A stretch of DNA of 16,043 nt. It comes from an uncultured Oscillibacter sp. GTDB taxonomy: Bacteria; Bacillota; Clostridia; Oscillospirales; Oscillospiraceae. Positions 13,997 to 16,043 of this stretch are shown here, piece after piece (position 1 is the stretch's first letter; each line of letters begins with the position of its first letter). The translations under genes and the position numbers were made by a program. The stretch lies in contig CABUDN010000047.1 of the NCBI GenBank assembly GCA_902490355.1, positions 1-16,043 of the forward strand, given 5' to 3'. The notes under the pieces are model-generated. The model was not told the origin of the DNA. It worked only from the letters and a program-made list of their open reading frames with translations, and searched no databases.

Positions 13997-14655
13997 AGCT
14001 AAGCGGCGGCGCAGTATTCTAGTCAGATCTGCCGTTTCCTAGGGAGGGCCTAAAAATCCTCTGAAGGGCACATCGATGAAACCTCTGGTGCCTGCTTGAT
14101 ACGCCCAGTTTTGGGTGGGTGCTGGGGGGAAGCGCGCCATGCGTGCTTGCGGACTCAGGGCGATTTCCAATGGCATGGTCAACCCGACCCTGTTTCCGTG
14201 GAGACCTGTTCTTGTGCACAGACGTACTCCCATAGCGGTATTTCCGGCCTGTGTACGAAACAGATTGTGAACCTGCAATGCGGTGCATCGGTCCCATTGG
14301 GGCCGTAACGCTGTGTGCAGACGTAGCCTGCCTTGCGTGGGCAGGGTGGATGAGAGGTCAGGCTGTTTTCACTCCGGCCGGAGTATCGGGCAGCCCCCTG
14401 CTCTTTGAAACCCTGTCTGCAAAAGAGGCTAAAGAAGCGGATAGACTGTGGTGGAAATCACCTAGGCTGTTCACAGCGAGGCAGAAAAGGGATTGCAGTG
14501 CGGACTAAGTGGCAATCGGGTAGCGCGGATGGGCGACACCGCGCCGCGGGACTGAAAGGGGAACCGCCTCCATCGGCAACGAGAGGTGTTCCACGGGGAA
14601 AACCAACCCGTACCTAAGCCGTAAGATTAACCTTTTTTGCCGCCGCCGGCTTAGC
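13997..14655 (+). ncRNA. OLE: OLE RNA (ornate, large, extremophilic RNA)
   Basis: About 660 bases without a credible gene lie between ispA and the oapA-dxs pair, the known genomic home of OLE RNA in Bacillus halodurans. The ends pair: GCTAAGC and GGCGGC (13998-14010) with GCCGCC and GCTTAGC (14642-14655), with one bulged G. Internal hairpins include AAGCGCGC/GCGTGCTT (14130-14148) and GCGCGG/CCGCGC (14523-14544). Near the 3' end is a composite hairpin (14560-14592): GGAAC/GTTCC, CCTC/GAGG, a CA bulge, and a TCG-GCAA-CGA cap. A bulge followed by a GNRA-like loop is what the partner OapB is reported to recognise. OLE forms a membrane-associated complex with OapA and is tied to cold, alcohol and Mg2+ responses. 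The call rests on context and folding by eye; a covariance search was not possible. Confidence 0.85.
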
Positions 14656-14667
14656 AGCATCCAAAAA

Positions 14668-14682
14668 CGAACAATTTGTTCG
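14668..14682 (+). promoter_or_regulatory. Inverted repeat overlapping the oapA ribosome binding site
   Basis: CGAACAA-T-TTGTTCG (14668-14682) is a perfect inverted repeat whose last two bases begin the oapA Shine-Dalgarno CGGAGG (14681-14686). As RNA it could form a 5-bp hairpin (CGAAC/GTTCG) next to the ribosome site and modulate oapA translation. Confidence 0.4.
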
Positions 14683-14693
14683 GAGGTTCCATT

Positions 14694-15251
14694 TTGAAAA
14701 AAACAAAAGTCACCAGGGACAAAAAGAGCGGTGCATCCGCCCAATACCGATGGGCCCTGACGGTGTTTTGCATGGCGGTCGCCCTGTCCGCGGCGTTGAG
14801 TCTTGCGTCGGAGTCGATGCTCGACGGCGCGGGTGTGGCGGTCGCTGTTTTGATTTTGGCCCTGTTTATCGGACTGGGCATTGTATTTGACGTGATCGGC
14901 GTGGCGGTGACGGCGGCGGATCCCAAGCCGTTTCACTCCATGGCTGCCCATAAGGAAAAGGGTGCCCGGGAGGCGTTGAGCCTGCTGCGCAATGCCAGCC
15001 GGGTTTCCAGCGTGTGCAACGACGTGGTGGGCGATATCTGCGGCATCGTCAGCGGCGCTACCGGCGCGGTGATTGTCAGCCAGCTCCAGCAGGCTTTCAA
15101 TACCCGGACGGTGCTGATCTCCGTGGGTGTCACGGCGCTGATTTCCGGACTGACCATCGGCGGCAAGGCCCTGTCCAAGACCTTTGCCATGAAGCAGAGT
15201 ACCCGGGTGGTCTATTTGGCCGGCCGGTTTTTGCATGTGTTCCACCGCTGA
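14694..15251 (+). CDS. oapA: OLE-associated protein OapA (DUF21-like membrane protein)
   Basis: The 185-residue protein has a basic N-terminus (KKTKVTRDKK) and about four membrane segments (near residues 20-40, 45-75, 105-130 and 140-162). A conserved loop after the second holds AADPKPFHSMAAHKEKGA and then NASRVSSVCNDVVGDICGI. Size, topology and this loop fit OapA, a DUF21-related protein that binds OLE RNA, and the gene follows directly after the OLE RNA. The TTG at 14694 is chosen because CGGAGG lies seven bases upstream; an in-frame TTG at 14676 would place that site inside the gene. dxs follows after 14 bases. The CorB/CNNM-like relationship is to the membrane domain only; the CBS and CorC domains are absent. 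Confidence 0.88.
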   Translation: MKKTKVTRDKKSGASAQYRWALTVFCMAVALSAALSLASESMLDGAGVAVAVLILALFIGLGIVFDVIGVAVTAADPKPFHSMAAHKEKGAREALSLLRNASRVSSVCNDVVGDICGIVSGATGAVIVSQLQQAFNTRTVLISVGVTALISGLTIGGKALSKTFAMKQSTRVVYLAGRFLHVFHR

Positions 15252-15265
15252 GAGGAGGAAGAGGC

Positions 15266-16039
15266 ATGATACTGGAGAAGGTAAACTCTCCGGAGGATCT
15301 CAAGAAACTCAGCCGCAGCGAACTGCCGCAGCTGTGTGAGGAGCTGCGGGCCTTTTTGGTCCAAAGCGTCTCGCAAACCGGCGGCCATCTGGCTTCCAAC
15401 CTGGGAGCGGTGGAGCTGACAGTGGCCATTCACCGGGTGTTCGACACGAAAGAAGACCGGCTGGTCTTCGACGTGGGCCACCAGTGCTATGTCCACAAGG
15501 CCCTGACCGGCCGGCGGGAGTTGTTTTCCACCCTGCGCCAGCTGGACGGGCTCTCCGGTTTTCCCAAGCCTTACGAGAGCATCCATGACGCGTTCATTGC
15601 CGGACACGCCTCCAACTCCGTCTCCGTGGCGCTGGGTATGGCCCGGGCCCGCACTCTGCAAAAGGGCCATTACAGCGTCCTGGCCCTGATCGGAGACGGT
15701 GCCCTGACCGGCGGACTTGCCTACGAGGGCCTCAACAATGCCGGGGCCTCCGGGGAACCGCTGATCGTGATTCTCAATGACAACGGCATGTCCATCAGTC
15801 CCAATGTGGGAGCCATGCCATCCCATCTGAGCCGTCTGCGGTCCAAACCAGTCTACTATCACTTCAAGAAGTGGTACCGGGGGCTGTTCGGCAAGCGGCC
15901 CATGGAAAACCGGATCTACCGGTTCAATCATAAGCTCAAATCCTCACTGAAAAAGACCCTCTGGCCCGGCAGTACCCTTTTTGAGGACAGGACGTTATAC
16001 GGGTATCCGTATGTGCAACCAGTTGCTCGAAAATATTGA
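15266..16039 (+). CDS. dxs: 1-deoxy-D-xylulose-5-phosphate synthase, N-terminal part, interrupted or truncated
   Basis: Dxs makes DXP from pyruvate and glyceraldehyde-3-phosphate, the first step of the MEP isoprenoid pathway, using thiamine diphosphate. Visible Dxs blocks are TGGHLASNLGAVELTVAIH, FDVGHQCYVHK, GHASNSVSVALG, the ThDP motif GDGALTGGLAYEGLNNAG and NDNGMSIS. The ATG at 15266 has GGAGG seven bases upstream. Similarity runs to LWPGSTLFED (residue ~241). There the expected continuation of the family (a G-F-x-Y-x-GPxDGHD block) is missing and replaced by 16 unrelated residues and a TGA at 16037-16039. Normal length is about 620. The gene is therefore cut by an insertion, an intron, a deletion or an assembly junction. 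Missing sequence beyond the window prevents a decision. Confidence 0.85.
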   Translation: MILEKVNSPEDLKKLSRSELPQLCEELRAFLVQSVSQTGGHLASNLGAVELTVAIHRVFDTKEDRLVFDVGHQCYVHKALTGRRELFSTLRQLDGLSGFPKPYESIHDAFIAGHASNSVSVALGMARARTLQKGHYSVLALIGDGALTGGLAYEGLNNAGASGEPLIVILNDNGMSISPNVGAMPSHLSRLRSKPVYYHFKKWYRGLFGKRPMENRIYRFNHKLKSSLKKTLWPGSTLFEDRTLYGYPYVQPVARKY

Positions 16040-16043
16040 CCGG
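15989..16043. other. Foreign sequence following the break in dxs
   Basis: The last 55 bases do not encode Dxs. They are less GC-rich than dxs and contain a perfect inverted repeat ATACGG-GTAT-CCGTAT (15998-16013). This could be the end of an insertion sequence, a conjugative element or an intron, but too little is present to name a family. Confidence 0.4.

Noticed and set aside
13689..14617. Short plus- and minus-strand reading frames within the ispA-oapA gap
   Set aside because: They are 60-92 residues long, lack ribosome binding sites, show no family signatures and lie in the structured RNA or the CNNM leader.
16012..16043. Group II intron 5' end (GTGCAACC resembling GUGCG)
   Set aside because: The match is imperfect and lies more than 20 bases after the point where Dxs similarity ends, so it does not mark the junction.
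1..16043. CRISPR arrays, tRNA or rRNA genes
   Set aside because: No regularly spaced repeats, cloverleaf with CCA-type end, or rRNA signatures were seen on either strand.

Overview
The window looks like a chromosomal stretch from a GC-rich, endospore-forming member of the Clostridia. An Oscillospiraceae-type gut anaerobe is my best guess. The reasons are a complete spoIIIA operon, the clostridial DUF4364 and DUF3048 families, an Asp23-nusB-xseAB-ispA-dxs housekeeping order, GC-rich coding sequence with strong GGAGG ribosome binding sites, and short AT-rich promoters. The species assignment is inference.

Layout from left to right. (1) The 3' end of dnaE faces a DUF4364 gene, with a hairpin terminator between them. 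(2) A two-gene unit follows: a small Xre-type repressor and a membrane protein, with a palindromic operator candidate at its promoter. (3) Next is a DUF3048 (YerB-type) lipoprotein with a Pro-Glu linker, ending at a strong terminator. (4) A cysteine-rich protein of unknown function lies on the minus strand behind a sigma-K-like promoter. (5) The complete eight-gene spoIIIAA-AH operon has a sigma-E-like promoter and mostly overlapping or nearly abutting genes. Its products build the mother-cell side of the SpoIIIA-SpoIIQ channel that keeps the forespore active. (6) A vegetative promoter drives the Asp23/Gls24 gene and nusB. A terminator-like hairpin separates nusB from xseA, xseB and ispA. (7) A CNNM/CorC-type ion-transport protein (DUF21 plus CBS pair) sits on the minus strand, with a structured leader of about 170 nt.

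(8) The most interesting region is the roughly 700-bp stretch without a gene at 13,990-14,690. Its position between ispA and a small DUF21-like membrane protein gene followed by dxs, its length, its many hairpins and its own promoter identify it as an OLE RNA (ornate, large, extremophilic RNA). The downstream gene is then oapA, the OLE-associated protein. The RNA's 5' and 3' ends can pair, and it carries a bulged, GCAA-capped hairpin near the 3' end. The OLE-OapA complex has been linked to magnesium homeostasis in Bacillus halodurans, so the divergent CNNM gene next to it is notable.

(9) The window ends in dxs, the first MEP-pathway gene. After about residue 241 the Dxs similarity stops abruptly, and 16 unrelated codons lead to a stop. 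This points to an insertion, an intron or an assembly junction. Three of the four vegetative + strand promoters have a recognisable -35 hexamer, and all four (near 1330, 2045, 8959 and 13985) have a TGn extended -10.
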